A stretch of DNA of 64,000 nt, taken from positions 124,001 through 188,000 of the forward strand of contig NZ_CAMFKM010000004.1 of the NCBI RefSeq assembly GCF_945957355.1, written 5' to 3'. Origin of the DNA: an uncultured Reyranella sp. GTDB lineage: Bacteria; Pseudomonadota; Alphaproteobacteria; Reyranellales; Reyranellaceae. The position numbers and the translations under genes were made by a program. Shown here piece by piece: positions 1 through 9,088 of this stretch. The notes under the pieces are model-generated. The model did no database searches. It had not been told where the DNA came from and was given only the letters and a program-made list of their open reading frames with translations. Every line of letters starts with the position of its first letter. Position 1 is the first letter of the stretch.

Positions 1-481
1 GCAGCTTACGCCACAGGACGGGGGAGAGGGTGAAGCCCACCAGATAGTCGAGGGCGCGGCGCGCAAGGTAGGCATCGATCAGCGGCTGGTCGAGGTCGCG
101 CGGGTTGGCGACGGCATCGAGCACCGACTTCTTGGTGATGGCGTTGAACGTGACGCGCTTCACGTCGACATCCTGCAACGCTTTCTTGCGTTGCAGGACG
201 TCGAGAACATGCCAGGAAATCGCTTCGCCTTCGCGATCCGGGTCGGTGGCGAGGTAGAGCTTGCCGCCCTTGCTGACGGCATGAGCAATCGCATCCAGAC
301 GCTTCTGCGACTGGGGGTCGACCTCCCAATCCATGGCGAAATCCTCGTCCGGCCGAACCGAGCCATCCTTGGGAGGAAGGTCACGGACATGACCATACGA
401 GGCCAGCACGGTGTAGCCGGGGCCTAGGTATTTCCCAATGGTCTTAGCCTTGGCCGGGGACTCGACGACCAGTACGTCCAT
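1..481 (-). CDS. topA: DNA topoisomerase I, N-terminal part (runs off the window)
   Basis: This is the first 160 codons of a type IA topoisomerase, which relaxes negative supercoils behind replication and transcription. The TOPRIM domain starts at the initiator methionine (VLVVESPAKAKTIGKYLG) and contains the acidic metal-binding segment ATDPDREGEAISWH near residue 90. The gene continues past the left edge, so the active-site tyrosine and the C-terminal zinc or basic repeats cannot be seen. dprA lies 50 bp upstream on the same strand, the usual dprA-topA order in alphaproteobacteria. The start at 481 puts the first TOPRIM strand at the normal N-terminal position. Confidence 0.95.
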   Translation of the reverse strand, partial: MDVLVVESPAKAKTIGKYLGPGYTVLASYGHVRDLPPKDGSVRPDEDFAMDWEVDPQSQKRLDAIAHAVSKGGKLYLATDPDREGEAISWHVLDVLQRKKALQDVDVKRVTFNAITKKSVLDAVANPRDLDQPLIDAYLARRALDYLVGFTLSPVLWRKL

Positions 482-531
482 CGCCGGAACATGCTCCGTT
501 TGATCTCAAGTACCGGAGCTAAATCACTGAT

Positions 532-1587
532 CTAAATCAGAGATACGCGGTTACCCCGGTGCCTCTCCAGGCGGCCCTCCAGCTCGAGAGCCATGAGGAC
601 CTCCGCTATGGAGGCGGCGGACACTTGGCACCGGCGCACCAGTTCGTCAACCGCAGTGGGGACGGAGCCCAGGATTTGCATGATCCGTGCGGCATCTGTG
701 TCGGCCGGCATTTCGGTCGGTTTTTCAAGACGTTGCGCCGCCGCCCTGGGGCAGCCCAGGACGCCGAGAATATCGTTCGCGTCGCGCACCAGAATGGCCC
801 CGTCCCGAATGAGGCTATTGGATCCGGCGTATCTCGGGTCCATTGGCGAGCCGGGCACCACAAACACCTCTCGGCCTTGTTCGGCCGCCCGCTGGGCGGT
901 GATGAGGGAGCCCGACCGGGCGGCCGCTTCGATGACGACGATGCCGGCCGAGAGGCCGCTCACGATCCGGTTCCGTCGCGGGAAGGCGCGCGCGATGGGC
1001 GGTGCTCCCAGGGCCACCTCGCTCAGGATCAGGCCGCGCGTGGCGATTGCATCCTGCAGGGCGGCGTTCTGCGGCGGGTAGACCTGATCGACACCGCAGG
1101 CCAGCACGGCGACCGTCCCGCTGTCGAGGGCCGCCTCGTGAGCGGCCGCGTCGATGCCCCTGGCGAGACCGGAGGCGATCAGGAAGCCCGCCGAACCCAG
1201 CGCAGCGGCGAGGGCGGCGGCAAACTGGCGCCCGGCCAGGGACGCCTCGCGGGCTCCGACGATGGCCAGGGTCGGGCGATCGAGAAGAGCGATGTCGCCG
1301 ACGGCGGAGAGGATCGGCGGCGCATCGGGCAGGGTGGACAGCGCGGCGGGATAGAGTTCGTCACCCACCACCACGAAGCGTCCACCGCGGGCAGCGAGCG
1401 CCTTTTCCTCGCGCTCGATCGCGGCCTCGGAAATGGTCGCCAGGGTGGCGCAGGCCGCGCGGGCCGATCCGAAATGCGCCAGCGCCTCGTGGAAGGTGAC
1501 GGGGCCGATCCGCGCGCTGCGCGCCAGCCTCAGCCGGGCGCGACGCTCCGCCGGTGTGATCTCGATGCGATGGGGACCGTCGAACAT
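532..1587 (-). CDS. dprA: DNA-processing protein DprA (Smf)
   Basis: DprA binds incoming single-stranded DNA and loads RecA during natural transformation. The 351-residue product has an N-terminal SAM-like helical region, then the Rossmann-type DprA domain with GAREASLAGRQFA and SGLARGIDAAAHEAAL, and a C-terminal winged-helix-like segment (about residues 285-350). The reading frame is open back to 1644, but the first 19 codons of that extension look unlike the family; the methionine at 1587 (MFDGPHRIE) is the better start. The MFS gene ends 58 bp upstream and topA follows 50 bp downstream, so all three may be cotranscribed. Confidence 0.93.
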   Translation of the reverse strand: MFDGPHRIEITPAERRARLRLARSARIGPVTFHEALAHFGSARAACATLATISEAAIEREEKALAARGGRFVVVGDELYPAALSTLPDAPPILSAVGDIALLDRPTLAIVGAREASLAGRQFAAALAAALGSAGFLIASGLARGIDAAAHEAALDSGTVAVLACGVDQVYPPQNAALQDAIATRGLILSEVALGAPPIARAFPRRNRIVSGLSAGIVVIEAAARSGSLITAQRAAEQGREVFVVPGSPMDPRYAGSNSLIRDGAILVRDANDILGVLGCPRAAAQRLEKPTEMPADTDAARIMQILGSVPTAVDELVRRCQVSAASIAEVLMALELEGRLERHRGNRVSLI

Positions 1588-1645
1588 GGGGCGACGATAG
1601 GCGGGCAATTCATGTTTGTAAAACAACCAATAGTAGCAATCCACT

Positions 1646-2821
1646 TCAGGCGCGGCTGCGGCGACTGAGCAGCGCGCCCCCGGCGCCGAGCAGGGCGAGC
1701 AGGGCGATGAGCGGGCCGAATCCCTCGAAGCCGGCCGAGCCGATCATGACAGCCCCCAGGGCGGCCGCCCCGATCCAGCCGACGCTGGCCGAGGTGCCGT
1801 TCAGGCCGAGCACGGTGCCGCGCACGTCCTCCGGCACGGAGGCGAGGGAGGCCATATAGGATGGCCGTCCGAGCGCGTTCAGCAGCACGTAGACGAACCC
1901 CACGGCGACCGAAACGGCCGGGCCAGGATGCCAGGTGAACAGGACGAGCGCCGCCACGCCGGACAAGGCCATGGCGACGGCGAAGGTGAGGAGCCGGTCG
2001 CGCAGCCGGTCGGCGAGCTGGCCGCCCAGTACCGTGCCGGCGATATTGCCGAGTGCGAACACCGCCAGGGGAATGGCGAGTTCGATCAGGGTCATGTGAT
2101 AGGTGACCTGCATGAAGGTGGCGAAGTAGACCACCGCGAGTCCGTAGCAGATGCGTTCGGCGACGCCGGTGCCGAGCAGACCCAGCACACGCCGGGAGAG
2201 GGCCGCGCGCAGAGAGGGCCGCGTACCGGCGGCACGCGTGTGGCCTGCGCTGCCGCGGCCGACGGTCAGGAACAGGCTGATCACGGCGGCGATCGACAGG
2301 CCCGCGACGCAAAGCAGCCAGCCGCGCCAGCCGAAGACCGAACCCACGGCAGCGGCCATCGGCACGCCGACGACCAGAGTCAGGGACTGGCCGCTCATCA
2401 CCCAGCCCAGCGCGCGGCCGCGCTGGCTGTCATGCACATGCGAGGAGACTTCGGCGAAGATGACGCCGGTGAAGGCGCCGGCGCATCCGCCGCTGAGCGC
2501 CGCCCACACGCCGACCCAGAAGAAAGAGCCCGCGGCGGCCTGCGCCACCAGCGTAAGAGCGAGGGCAAGAGGCGCCGCAATGAGGATCGGCCGACGTCCG
2601 ATGACATCCGACATCCAGCCGCCGAGCGCAGAGGTGAGCCCCCAGGCCGTGGCCGTCAACGAAACCAGGTTGGCGACGAGCGGCATCGAGACATCGAGAT
2701 CGTGCGACATCTCCAGCAGGAAGGGGGCACGCGTGGTCCCGCTCGACGTCGCGGCGAACGATCCCAGGCAGGCGGCGCCGATCAGGGCCCAGGGCAGGCC
2801 GCGGGACGAAGAAATGCTCAT
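1646..2821 (-). CDS. MFS transporter (DHA1-like)
   Basis: A 391-residue major facilitator protein with about 12 hydrophobic helices. The loop between helices 2 and 3 reads GGWMSDVIGRRPILIA, the family's signature motif. The C-terminal half carries the matching loop GGQLADRLRDRLLTF. It probably exports a small molecule or drug, but the substrate cannot be read from sequence. It sits between plsY and dprA, which are commonly closer together in alphaproteobacteria, so it may be an insertion into that housekeeping block. The start at 2821 is followed directly by a hydrophobic segment. Confidence 0.85.
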   Translation of the reverse strand: MSISSSRGLPWALIGAACLGSFAATSSGTTRAPFLLEMSHDLDVSMPLVANLVSLTATAWGLTSALGGWMSDVIGRRPILIAAPLALALTLVAQAAAGSFFWVGVWAALSGGCAGAFTGVIFAEVSSHVHDSQRGRALGWVMSGQSLTLVVGVPMAAAVGSVFGWRGWLLCVAGLSIAAVISLFLTVGRGSAGHTRAAGTRPSLRAALSRRVLGLLGTGVAERICYGLAVVYFATFMQVTYHMTLIELAIPLAVFALGNIAGTVLGGQLADRLRDRLLTFAVAMALSGVAALVLFTWHPGPAVSVAVGFVYVLLNALGRPSYMASLASVPEDVRGTVLGLNGTSASVGWIGAAALGAVMIGSAGFEGFGPLIALLALLGAGGALLSRRSRA

Positions 2822-2909
2822 GCGCCGCTGCTATGACAGGAATGGCGACGACCTGCATCGGCCGGATCGATATATGTGCCATGAACTTCCTGCTGTGAAG
2901 GAACGAGCA

Positions 2910-3923
2910 ATGACGAGATGGTGGGCGGCCGTCGTTTGCGTGTTGGCCGCGGCGACAGCGGCGGCGCAGGATCGGACGCGCCTCGAAGTCTATTCGACCC
3001 TCGAAGTCGAGAACCTCAACGACTTCAAGAAGACGTTCGAGACCGAGAACCCCGACATCGAGATCCAGTGGAACCGCGATTCGACCGGCGTCGTCACGGC
3101 AAAGATCCTGGCCGAGCAGGGGCAGCAGCGTGCCGATGCGATCTGGGGCCTGGCCGTCACGTCTATGCTGCTGCTCGACAGGCGCGGCCTGCTCGAGCCC
3201 TACGCACCCGGGAACCTGGCCGCGATCAAGCCGGCGTTCCGCGATCCTGCCGATCCGCCGGCCTGGGTCGGCATGGAGGCGTGGGTTGCCGCGGTGTGCT
3301 TCAACACGATCGAGGCGCAAAAACCGTCGTTGCCCAAGCCGCAATCCTGGTTCGACCTGCTCGACCCCCGCTTCAAGGGCAAGCTGACCATGCCGCATCC
3401 GGCCTCGTCGGGTACGGGCTATTTCCACGTTTCGGCCTGGATCCAGATGTTCGGCGAAGACAAGGCGTGGGCGTTCATGGACAAGCTCCATGAGAACATC
3501 GCCGTCTACGAACAATCCGGCACGAGGCCCTGCCGTCAGGCGGCGTCGGGTGAATTTCCGGTCGGCATTTCCTACGAACTGGCGGCTGCCAGCGCCCGTC
3601 AGAAGGGGGCGCCGATCGAAGGTCTCATGATGAAGGAGGGCGGCGGCTGGGACATGGATGCGGCGGCCATCCTGCGCGGCACGAAGAAACCGGAAGCCGC
3701 GCGCCGGCTCATGGATTTCGCGGCCAGTCGGCGGGCCAACGAGCTCTATGCGTCGTTCGTCAGCCAGGTCGCGATCCCTGGCATCGCCAGCAAAATTCCC
3801 GACTATCCTGCCGGGGTTGCCGAATCGATGATCAGCAACGACTTCGCCTGGGCTTCGGAAAACCGGGCGCGAATCCTCGCGGAATGGACGAAGCGCTACG
3901 AGGGCAAGGCGGCCCGCAAGTGA
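2910..3923 (+). CDS. ABC transporter periplasmic substrate-binding protein (family 1, iron/phosphonate type)
   Basis: A 337-residue exported binding protein. The first 20 residues form a signal peptide ending in a run of alanines before QDRTRLEVYS. The mature protein has the family layout, with EVYSTLEVENLNDFKKTFE near the start and GISYELAAASARQKGAPIEG in the second lobe. It resembles the Fe(III) and 2-aminoethylphosphonate binding proteins. The ATG at 2910 is chosen over a long upstream extension because AAGGAA lies 6 bp before it and the signal peptide begins there. No permease or ATPase gene is adjacent, so it is an orphan. Its stop abuts the convergent plsY stop with no gap. Confidence 0.85.
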   Translation: MTRWWAAVVCVLAAATAAAQDRTRLEVYSTLEVENLNDFKKTFETENPDIEIQWNRDSTGVVTAKILAEQGQQRADAIWGLAVTSMLLLDRRGLLEPYAPGNLAAIKPAFRDPADPPAWVGMEAWVAAVCFNTIEAQKPSLPKPQSWFDLLDPRFKGKLTMPHPASSGTGYFHVSAWIQMFGEDKAWAFMDKLHENIAVYEQSGTRPCRQAASGEFPVGISYELAAASARQKGAPIEGLMMKEGGGWDMDAAAILRGTKKPEAARRLMDFAASRRANELYASFVSQVAIPGIASKIPDYPAGVAESMISNDFAWASENRARILAEWTKRYEGKAARK

Positions 3924-4532
3924 TCAGGCTGCCTGCTTCTTGCCCTGGCCAATCTTGGACTCCGTTCCGTTGAGCAGGCGCGCGATGTTCTCATGGTGGC
4001 GCACCCACACGAGCGGGACCAGCAGGGTAAGCAGCATCGCCGCCCGCGGGTCGGTCAGGAACCAGGCGGCGATCGCGGCGATCACCACGCTGAGCAGCGC
4101 CGCCAGCGAGGAGTAGCGGAAGGCGGCGGCGAACAGCAGCCAGGCAGCGCAGGCGATCGCGCCGACCGGCCACGACAGGCCCCACATCACTCCCAGCGTC
4201 GTGGCGACTCCCTTGCCGCCCTTGAAGCCCAGCCAGACCGGGAACATGTGGCCAAGCACGGCGCCGGCGGCGGCACCGACGGCCGGGAGCTGACCCACCT
4301 GGTCGGCGATCAGCACGGCCGCCACGCCCTTCAGGGCGTCGAGCAGCAAGGTCGCCGCAGCCAGTCCCTTGCGGCCGGTGCGCAACACGTTGGTAGCGCC
4401 GATATTGCCGGAGCCGACGTTGCGGATGTCGCCCAGTCCGGCGGCGCGAGTCAGCAACAACCCGAACGGGATCGAGCCCATCAGGTAGCCCATCAGGAAC
4501 GGGCCGGCCATCAGGATCAGGGTCGAGATCAT
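3924..4532 (-). CDS. plsY: Acyl-phosphate:glycerol-3-phosphate acyltransferase
   Basis: PlsY transfers the acyl chain from acyl-phosphate to glycerol 3-phosphate, the first step of membrane phospholipid synthesis, in the inner membrane. The 202-residue product has five to seven hydrophobic helices and the three conserved loop motifs: the N-terminal GSIPFG, the glycine-rich GSGNIGATNVLRTGRKG near residue 41, and HMFPVWLGFKGGKGVATTLG near residue 95. Length is typical. It lies downstream of pyrB, the pyrC-like gene and a secreted hypothetical, and upstream of dprA and topA. Confidence 0.96.
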   Translation of the reverse strand: MISTLILMAGPFLMGYLMGSIPFGLLLTRAAGLGDIRNVGSGNIGATNVLRTGRKGLAAATLLLDALKGVAAVLIADQVGQLPAVGAAAGAVLGHMFPVWLGFKGGKGVATTLGVMWGLSWPVGAIACAAWLLFAAAFRYSSLAALLSVVIAAIAAWFLTDPRAAMLLTLLVPLVWVRHHENIARLLNGTESKIGQGKKQAA

Positions 4533-4541
4533 CGCCGCGTC

Positions 4542-5351
4542 CTACGGGCTCAGCAGCCTGCAGTTCGTCGAGTCGACATAGGCCGTGGTCGGCGGTCCGA
4601 TCAGCTCAGTGGTGATCTGCTCGCCGGGCTGGATCGAGACCGGACCGTAGTAGGCATCTTCCAGCGCGCGGCTGCCGTTCATGAAGGTGCAGACCGCTTG
4701 CGTATCGACCGCGCGCTGCACGTTGGACTTCAGCACGATCGTGACCTGCCAGTAGCGTGACGGCCCGTAGGTCAGGTTGTTGGCGCCGATGGTGACCAGC
4801 GGCTGCGGCGTGGCGAAGTTCGGCACCGGACGCGGGCCGCTGCGACGGGCCTGCGGCTGCGGCTTCGGTCCCATGGCCTCCGGCGGCCGGTAGGTCGACC
4901 GGCTCGGGTCGAAGGCGGCATTGGGATCGTATGGCGCGGCCGCCGGCGCGGTGGGCGTCGGTGCACCGAGCGGCTGGGGGCTGCCCAAGGTCGCCGTGCC
5001 GCCGCCGGGCACGCCGAGGGGCTGGGGCGTCAGCGGCGCGGCGCTGATCGAGGAGCCCGTGCTCGGCATCGGCGAAAGAGGCGTGGGCGTCGCCTGAAGC
5101 GGCGTCGGCGTCGGGGCGGGCGTCGAGGCGACGGGCGCCGCCGCCGGGGCCTGAACACCGCCGACCTGGGTCTGCAGGCGGTCGTAACAGGACAGTCGCG
5201 CCTGGGTCTCTGTGATCTCGCTGCAGATCTGGATATGGCGCGTCAGCGCATCCAGAAGGTCGTCACGCGACCCGCCGCGCTGCTGGGCGTGGGCGGTGCC
5301 GGCGAGCGCGATCGTCGCGACGCCGAGAAGAAGTGAGTGCCGGAGCATCAT
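4542..5351 (-). CDS. Secreted proline/alanine-rich hypothetical protein with a VasI-like N-terminus
   Basis: A 269-residue protein with a signal peptide (MMLRHSLLLGVATIALAGTAHA, cleavage before QQ). A short segment around residues 45-58 contains TQARLSCYDRL, a motif seen in VasI-like and other periplasmic proteins. Residues about 70-175 are low complexity, rich in Pro, Thr and Ala. The C-terminal domain (about 185-269) is well folded in appearance, with two cysteines. The start at 5351 has GGGGA just upstream and gives a clean signal peptide; the longer open frame to 5540 overlaps the pyrC-like gene and is unlikely. Function is unknown. It sits between the pyrC-like gene and plsY on the same strand. 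Confidence 0.75.
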   Translation of the reverse strand: MMLRHSLLLGVATIALAGTAHAQQRGGSRDDLLDALTRHIQICSEITETQARLSCYDRLQTQVGGVQAPAAAPVASTPAPTPTPLQATPTPLSPMPSTGSSISAAPLTPQPLGVPGGGTATLGSPQPLGAPTPTAPAAAPYDPNAAFDPSRSTYRPPEAMGPKPQPQARRSGPRPVPNFATPQPLVTIGANNLTYGPSRYWQVTIVLKSNVQRAVDTQAVCTFMNGSRALEDAYYGPVSIQPGEQITTELIGPPTTAYVDSTNCRLLSP

Positions 5352-5413
5352 CGGTTCCCCGTTTAAAGACGGAAACGACCATATCAGACCAGATGGCCGT
5401 TTGAAGGCATCGG

Positions 5414-6763
5414 TTAGGCGGCCGTGGCCGCGGCTGCGAAGCTGTCGTCGCGGTAGATCGTCCGGCCGCCGACGATCGTCGCAAGGGCCCGGCCCTGTAC
5501 CGGGCGTTCGTCGAAGGGCGAGTTCTTGGTCTTGCTCCACAGATCATCGCGATCGATCTTCCAGGCATAGTCGGCATCGAACAGGACCAGATCCGCCGGC
5601 GCGCCCTTCGCGAGCTTTCCGGCCGGCAGACCAAACAGCGACGCCGGCGTGGATGAGAGGAGCTGGAACAGCCTGGGCAGGGTGAGATGACCACCGTGCA
5701 CCAGTTCGAGTGAGATCGGCAGCAGGGTTTCGAGCCCGATGCCGCCCGGCTCGGCCTGGGCGAAAGGCACGCGCTTGCTGTCCTGGTCCTGCGGCCGGTG
5801 ATCGGAGACGATCGCGTCGATCGTGCCGTTCTTCAGCCCTTCGACGACGGCCAGCCGGTCCTTCTCGGCGCGCAGCGGCGGCACCAGCTTACCGAAGGTG
5901 CGATAGTCTCCGACTGCCAAATCGTTCAGTGCGAAATAGGGTGCGGCGGTATCGCAGGTGATCTTGAGGCCGCGCGCCTTGGCGGCGGCAATCGCCTCGA
6001 CAGACTCCGCGGTCGAGATCTTGGTCAGGTGCATGCGGCCGCCGGTCATCTCGGCCAGCCGGATGTCGCGCTCGACCATCATCACTTCGGCGAGCGGCGG
6101 ACAGCCCGACAGGCCAAGGCGCGTCGCCATTGCACCGCTCGTCATGGTGCCGCCGGACAGGGTCGGCTCCTGCGGCAGGTGGACGATCAGCGCATCGAAG
6201 GTCTTGGCGTAGTAGAGCGCGCGCCGCATGACCTGGGCATTGGCGACGGCATGGTCGGCATCGGTGAAGGCCACGGCGCCGGCTTCTGCCAGCAGGCCGA
6301 TTTCCGCGAGTTCCTTGCCCTCGAGGCCAACGGTCAGCGCGCCGTAGGCGTACATGTTGGCGAGCTTGATCTGGCGGGCGCGGCGCGCCACGAACTCGAT
6401 CAGGGACGCATCGTCGAACGGCGGCTCGGTGTCGGGCAGCAGCACCATCGAGGTGATGCCGCCCACCGCAGCCGCGGCGCCGGCGCTTTCCAGCGTCTCC
6501 TTGTGCTCTTCTCCGGGCTCTCCGGTATGAACGCGCGTGTCGACGAGGCCGGGTGCAAGATAGAAGCCGCGGCAGTCGACCGACTGGATGCCGTAGGGTG
6601 CACCCGAGGCGAAGAGGTTGGGACCGAAGTCGGCGATCTTGCCGTCGCTGATCAGGACGGCGCCGAGATACTCGGAATTCCCGGTCGGGTCGACGATGCG
6701 GGCGTTGATGTAGGCGGTCGAGCCGGCGTGTGGCGGCGCGAGCTTGTCGATCTTGCCGCTCAT
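5414..6763 (-). CDS. pyrC: Dihydroorotase-like protein, probably catalytically inactive (PyrC')
   Basis: A 449-residue amidohydrolase-fold protein that overlaps pyrB by 4 bp and is surely cotranslated with it. The fold is that of class I dihydroorotase, but metal ligands are missing. The DxHxH motif reads DTRVH at residues 75-79, so the first histidine is arginine. The HxS segment reads TKIS at 247-250. The segment that should hold a paired histidine reads AAPYFA. The later Asp-His is kept (SDHRPQ near 321). Inactive partners of this kind (PyrC' in Pseudomonas) are known to be needed for aspartate transcarbamoylase assembly. I infer the same role here, which would require an active dihydroorotase gene elsewhere. 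Confidence 0.88.
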   Translation of the reverse strand: MSGKIDKLAPPHAGSTAYINARIVDPTGNSEYLGAVLISDGKIADFGPNLFASGAPYGIQSVDCRGFYLAPGLVDTRVHTGEPGEEHKETLESAGAAAAVGGITSMVLLPDTEPPFDDASLIEFVARRARQIKLANMYAYGALTVGLEGKELAEIGLLAEAGAVAFTDADHAVANAQVMRRALYYAKTFDALIVHLPQEPTLSGGTMTSGAMATRLGLSGCPPLAEVMMVERDIRLAEMTGGRMHLTKISTAESVEAIAAAKARGLKITCDTAAPYFALNDLAVGDYRTFGKLVPPLRAEKDRLAVVEGLKNGTIDAIVSDHRPQDQDSKRVPFAQAEPGGIGLETLLPISLELVHGGHLTLPRLFQLLSSTPASLFGLPAGKLAKGAPADLVLFDADYAWKIDRDDLWSKTKNSPFDERPVQGRALATIVGGRTIYRDDSFAAAATAA

Positions 6764-7725
6764 GCCCCGTTCCCGATCTGGTTGCGCTGCCCGCCGATCA
6801 GGGCGTCGAGGCAGGCCATGCGCACGGTGACGCCCATCTCGACCTGCTCATGGATCACGCTCCGGTCTAGATCGTCGGCGACTTCCGAGTCGATCTCCAC
6901 GCCGCGGTTCATCGGGCCGGGGTGCATGATCAGTGCATCGGGCTTGGCATAGGCGAGCTTGGCCCGGTCGAGGCCGAAGAAATGGAAGTATTCGCTGATC
7001 GACGGCACGAAGGAGCCCTGCATCCGTTCGGTCTGCAGCCGCAGCATCATCACGATGTCGACGTCCTTCAGGCCCGTCTTCATGTTGTAGTGAACCTCGA
7101 CGCCCATCTTGTCGACGTCGGTCGGCATCAGGGTGGGTGGGCCGACCACGCGCACACGGGCGCCCATGATCTGCAGAAGGTGGATGTTCGAGCGGGCCAC
7201 GCGGCTGTGCATGATGTCGCCGCAGATCGCCACGAGGAGACCTTCCAGGCTGCCGCGTCGTCGTCGGATGGTGACAGCGTCGAGCAACGCCTGCGTCGGA
7301 TGTTCGTGCTGCCCGTCCCCGGCGTTGATGACGGCGCAGTTGACCTTCTGCGACAGAAGATTGACGGCGCCGGACTCGTGGTGCCGTACGACGATGGCGT
7401 CGGGCCGCATGGCGTTCAAGGTCATCGCCGTGTCGAGCAGGGTTTCTCCCTTGCGCACCGAGGACGTGGCGACGTCCATATTGATGACGTCGGCGCCCAG
7501 CCGTTTGGCGGCAACTTCGAAGCTCGTCCGCGTGCGCGTCGAATTCTCGAAGAACAGGTTGATGATCGTACGGCCGGCGAGCCTGTCGCGCCGTTTGTCA
7601 ACGGACCTGTTCTGGTCGATGTAGGTTTCAGATAGGTCGAGCAAGCCCGAAATCGTTTCAGGCGAAAGACCTTCGATGCCGAGAAGGTGGGGCAACCTCG
7701 GCACGCCCGCGCGATTGTTTGTCAC
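6760..7725 (-). CDS. pyrB: Aspartate carbamoyltransferase catalytic subunit
   Basis: Condenses carbamoyl phosphate with aspartate in the committed step of pyrimidine synthesis. The 321-residue product carries the carbamoyl-phosphate loop [13 protein letters not shown] (59-70), HPTQALLD (142-149) and the C-terminal [12 protein letters not shown]. Its stop overlaps the start of the downstream pyrC-like gene (ATGA), which indicates translational coupling. A perfect 12-bp palindrome (GCACGCGCGTGC, 7742-7753) lies about 17 bp upstream of the start. It may be regulatory but is unproven. No pyrI-type regulatory subunit is nearby, consistent with a dodecameric PyrB-PyrC' enzyme. Confidence 0.97.
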   Translation of the reverse strand: MTNNRAGVPRLPHLLGIEGLSPETISGLLDLSETYIDQNRSVDKRRDRLAGRTIINLFFENSTRTRTSFEVAAKRLGADVINMDVATSSVRKGETLLDTAMTLNAMRPDAIVVRHHESGAVNLLSQKVNCAVINAGDGQHEHPTQALLDAVTIRRRRGSLEGLLVAICGDIMHSRVARSNIHLLQIMGARVRVVGPPTLMPTDVDKMGVEVHYNMKTGLKDVDIVMMLRLQTERMQGSFVPSISEYFHFFGLDRAKLAYAKPDALIMHPGPMNRGVEIDSEVADDLDRSVIHEQVEMGVTVRMACLDALIGGQRNQIGNGA

Positions 7726-7799
7726 TAAAGCGCGACGTTAAGCACGCGCGTGCGGCCCTCGCAAGAAAGCGTTTTGGTGGATAACCGGCGAGAGGCGAA

Positions 7800-9005
7800 T
7801 CACGCCGGCGGACGCGGTCCGGTATAGCGCGCCCGAGGCCTTATCAGTGCGCCGTGTGCGGCCTGCTCGATGGCATGTGCGATCCAACCGACGGTGCGTC
7901 CGAGCAGGAACAGGGCCAGTGCGGAGTCATTCGGCAGGCCGAGAACGCGCGCAAGTGTCACGGTCGCGAAATCGACGTTCGGCTTGCGATCGATCTGCTG
8001 TTCCACGGCGCCCGCCACGCGCTCGGCAAAGGCCAGCTCTGCGGAACCGGGAAGGAGCTCGCGCATCATCGAGAAGAGGGCGACGGCCCGGACATCGCCG
8101 TCCGGATAGAGCTGATGGCCAAAGCCGGGGATGTAGATTCGCTCACTCACCCGCCGCGAAATTTCCGCATCGATGTCGGGCGCAGCAGCGAGATCGGCGA
8201 GGAGACTTGCCACACGGCGCGTGAGGCCGCCGTGACGGGGGCCGTTGATAGCCACCAGGCCCGCCATCGTCGAAGCATAGAGATTGGCCCCGGTGGAGGC
8301 CACGACGCGCGCGGCGAAGGCGGATGCGTTGAACTCATGGTCGGCGGAGAGGACGAGCGCGGCGCGGATCAGCGAAGCCTGTCCGGCCGGGACGTTCCAG
8401 GCGGCGGCCACCTGCTCGTGGATCGGCCGGTCGGAGAGCGGCTGGCCCGTCACGGCCGCCGCCAGCAGCCGCAGGATACGTGCGCCGGTCTCGAGCATGG
8501 CCGGGCGATCCTCGACCCAGCTCGGATGGTCCCAGCGCGACGCGGCCGTCAGGAGGACGAGACAGGCATCGACCGGCGGCAGGGCCGAGGCCGTCTGCCA
8601 GGCGCTGCGCAACGCCGCCGACATCGGCGGCAGGTTACGCGCGGCGAAGGGCCGGTCGTCGCAATCCCAGAGAAGCTGCGCGACCTGCTCCAGCGAGCTG
8701 TTGCGCGCCAGCCGTGCGGCGTCCTGGCCGCGATAGAAGAGGCGACCGTTCTCGATCAGCGTGAGCGATGATTCGAGAACGGGCGTGCCGAAGTCGAGCG
8801 CATTGGCGGCGATCGACTCGGCCTTGCGGCCGACATCGCGCCGACGCTTGAGCTGGGCAACGTCATCGGCCCGGTAGCGCCGCTCACGCTGTCCGTTCGT
8901 ACCCTCGGAGCGCAGCAGGCCGCGGCTCACATAGGCATAGAGAGTGGCGGCGGAGACGCCGAGGCGCCGCGCCGCTTCTTTCGAGCTCAACCATTCCGTA
9001 GGCAT
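7800..9005 (-). CDS. Citrate synthase family protein with N-terminal helix-turn-helix domain
   Basis: A 401-residue fusion. Residues 1-57 look like a MerR/excisionase-type winged helix (SSKEAARRLGVSAATLYAYV, then RRYRADDV). Residues about 70-395 are citrate synthase. The catalytic positions are kept: His258 (PRHGG), His297 (GFGHQLY) and Asp345 (NVDF), so it may still be an enzyme. Proteins of this architecture occur in several proteobacteria. Combining a DNA-binding domain with an oxaloacetate/acyl-CoA-binding fold suggests a metabolite-responsive regulator, but that is inference. It is divergent from a second citrate synthase 83 bp away, with palindromes between them. Confidence 0.88.
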   Translation of the reverse strand: MPTEWLSSKEAARRLGVSAATLYAYVSRGLLRSEGTNGQRERRYRADDVAQLKRRRDVGRKAESIAANALDFGTPVLESSLTLIENGRLFYRGQDAARLARNSSLEQVAQLLWDCDDRPFAARNLPPMSAALRSAWQTASALPPVDACLVLLTAASRWDHPSWVEDRPAMLETGARILRLLAAAVTGQPLSDRPIHEQVAAAWNVPAGQASLIRAALVLSADHEFNASAFAARVVASTGANLYASTMAGLVAINGPRHGGLTRRVASLLADLAAAPDIDAEISRRVSERIYIPGFGHQLYPDGDVRAVALFSMMRELLPGSAELAFAERVAGAVEQQIDRKPNVDFATVTLARVLGLPNDSALALFLLGRTVGWIAHAIEQAAHGALIRPRARYTGPRPPA

Positions 9006-9026
9006 TTCTTATTATGGATTAAATCA

Positions 9027-9047
9027 GTCAATATTGACAATATATTG
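9027..9047. promoter_or_regulatory. Tandem AT-rich palindromes between divergent citrate synthase genes (candidate operator)
   Basis: The 83-bp divergent spacer contains a perfect 12-bp palindrome, GTCAATATTGAC (9027-9038), directly followed by the overlapping palindrome CAATATATTG (9038-9047). The first includes TTGACA (9034-9039), a good -35 hexamer for the plus-strand gene, although the matching -10 is weak. The location beside a gene for an HTH-citrate synthase fusion makes these a plausible autoregulatory binding site. No binding evidence exists. Confidence 0.5.
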
Positions 9048-9088
9048 GTTGGATCGAATGTTGAGCCCGAACAAGCAAGGGGATTGCG

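Noticed and set aside
2151..2909. Long N-terminal extension of the ABC binding protein.
   Set aside because: It is antisense to the MFS gene, and the signal peptide with ribosome site begins at 2910.
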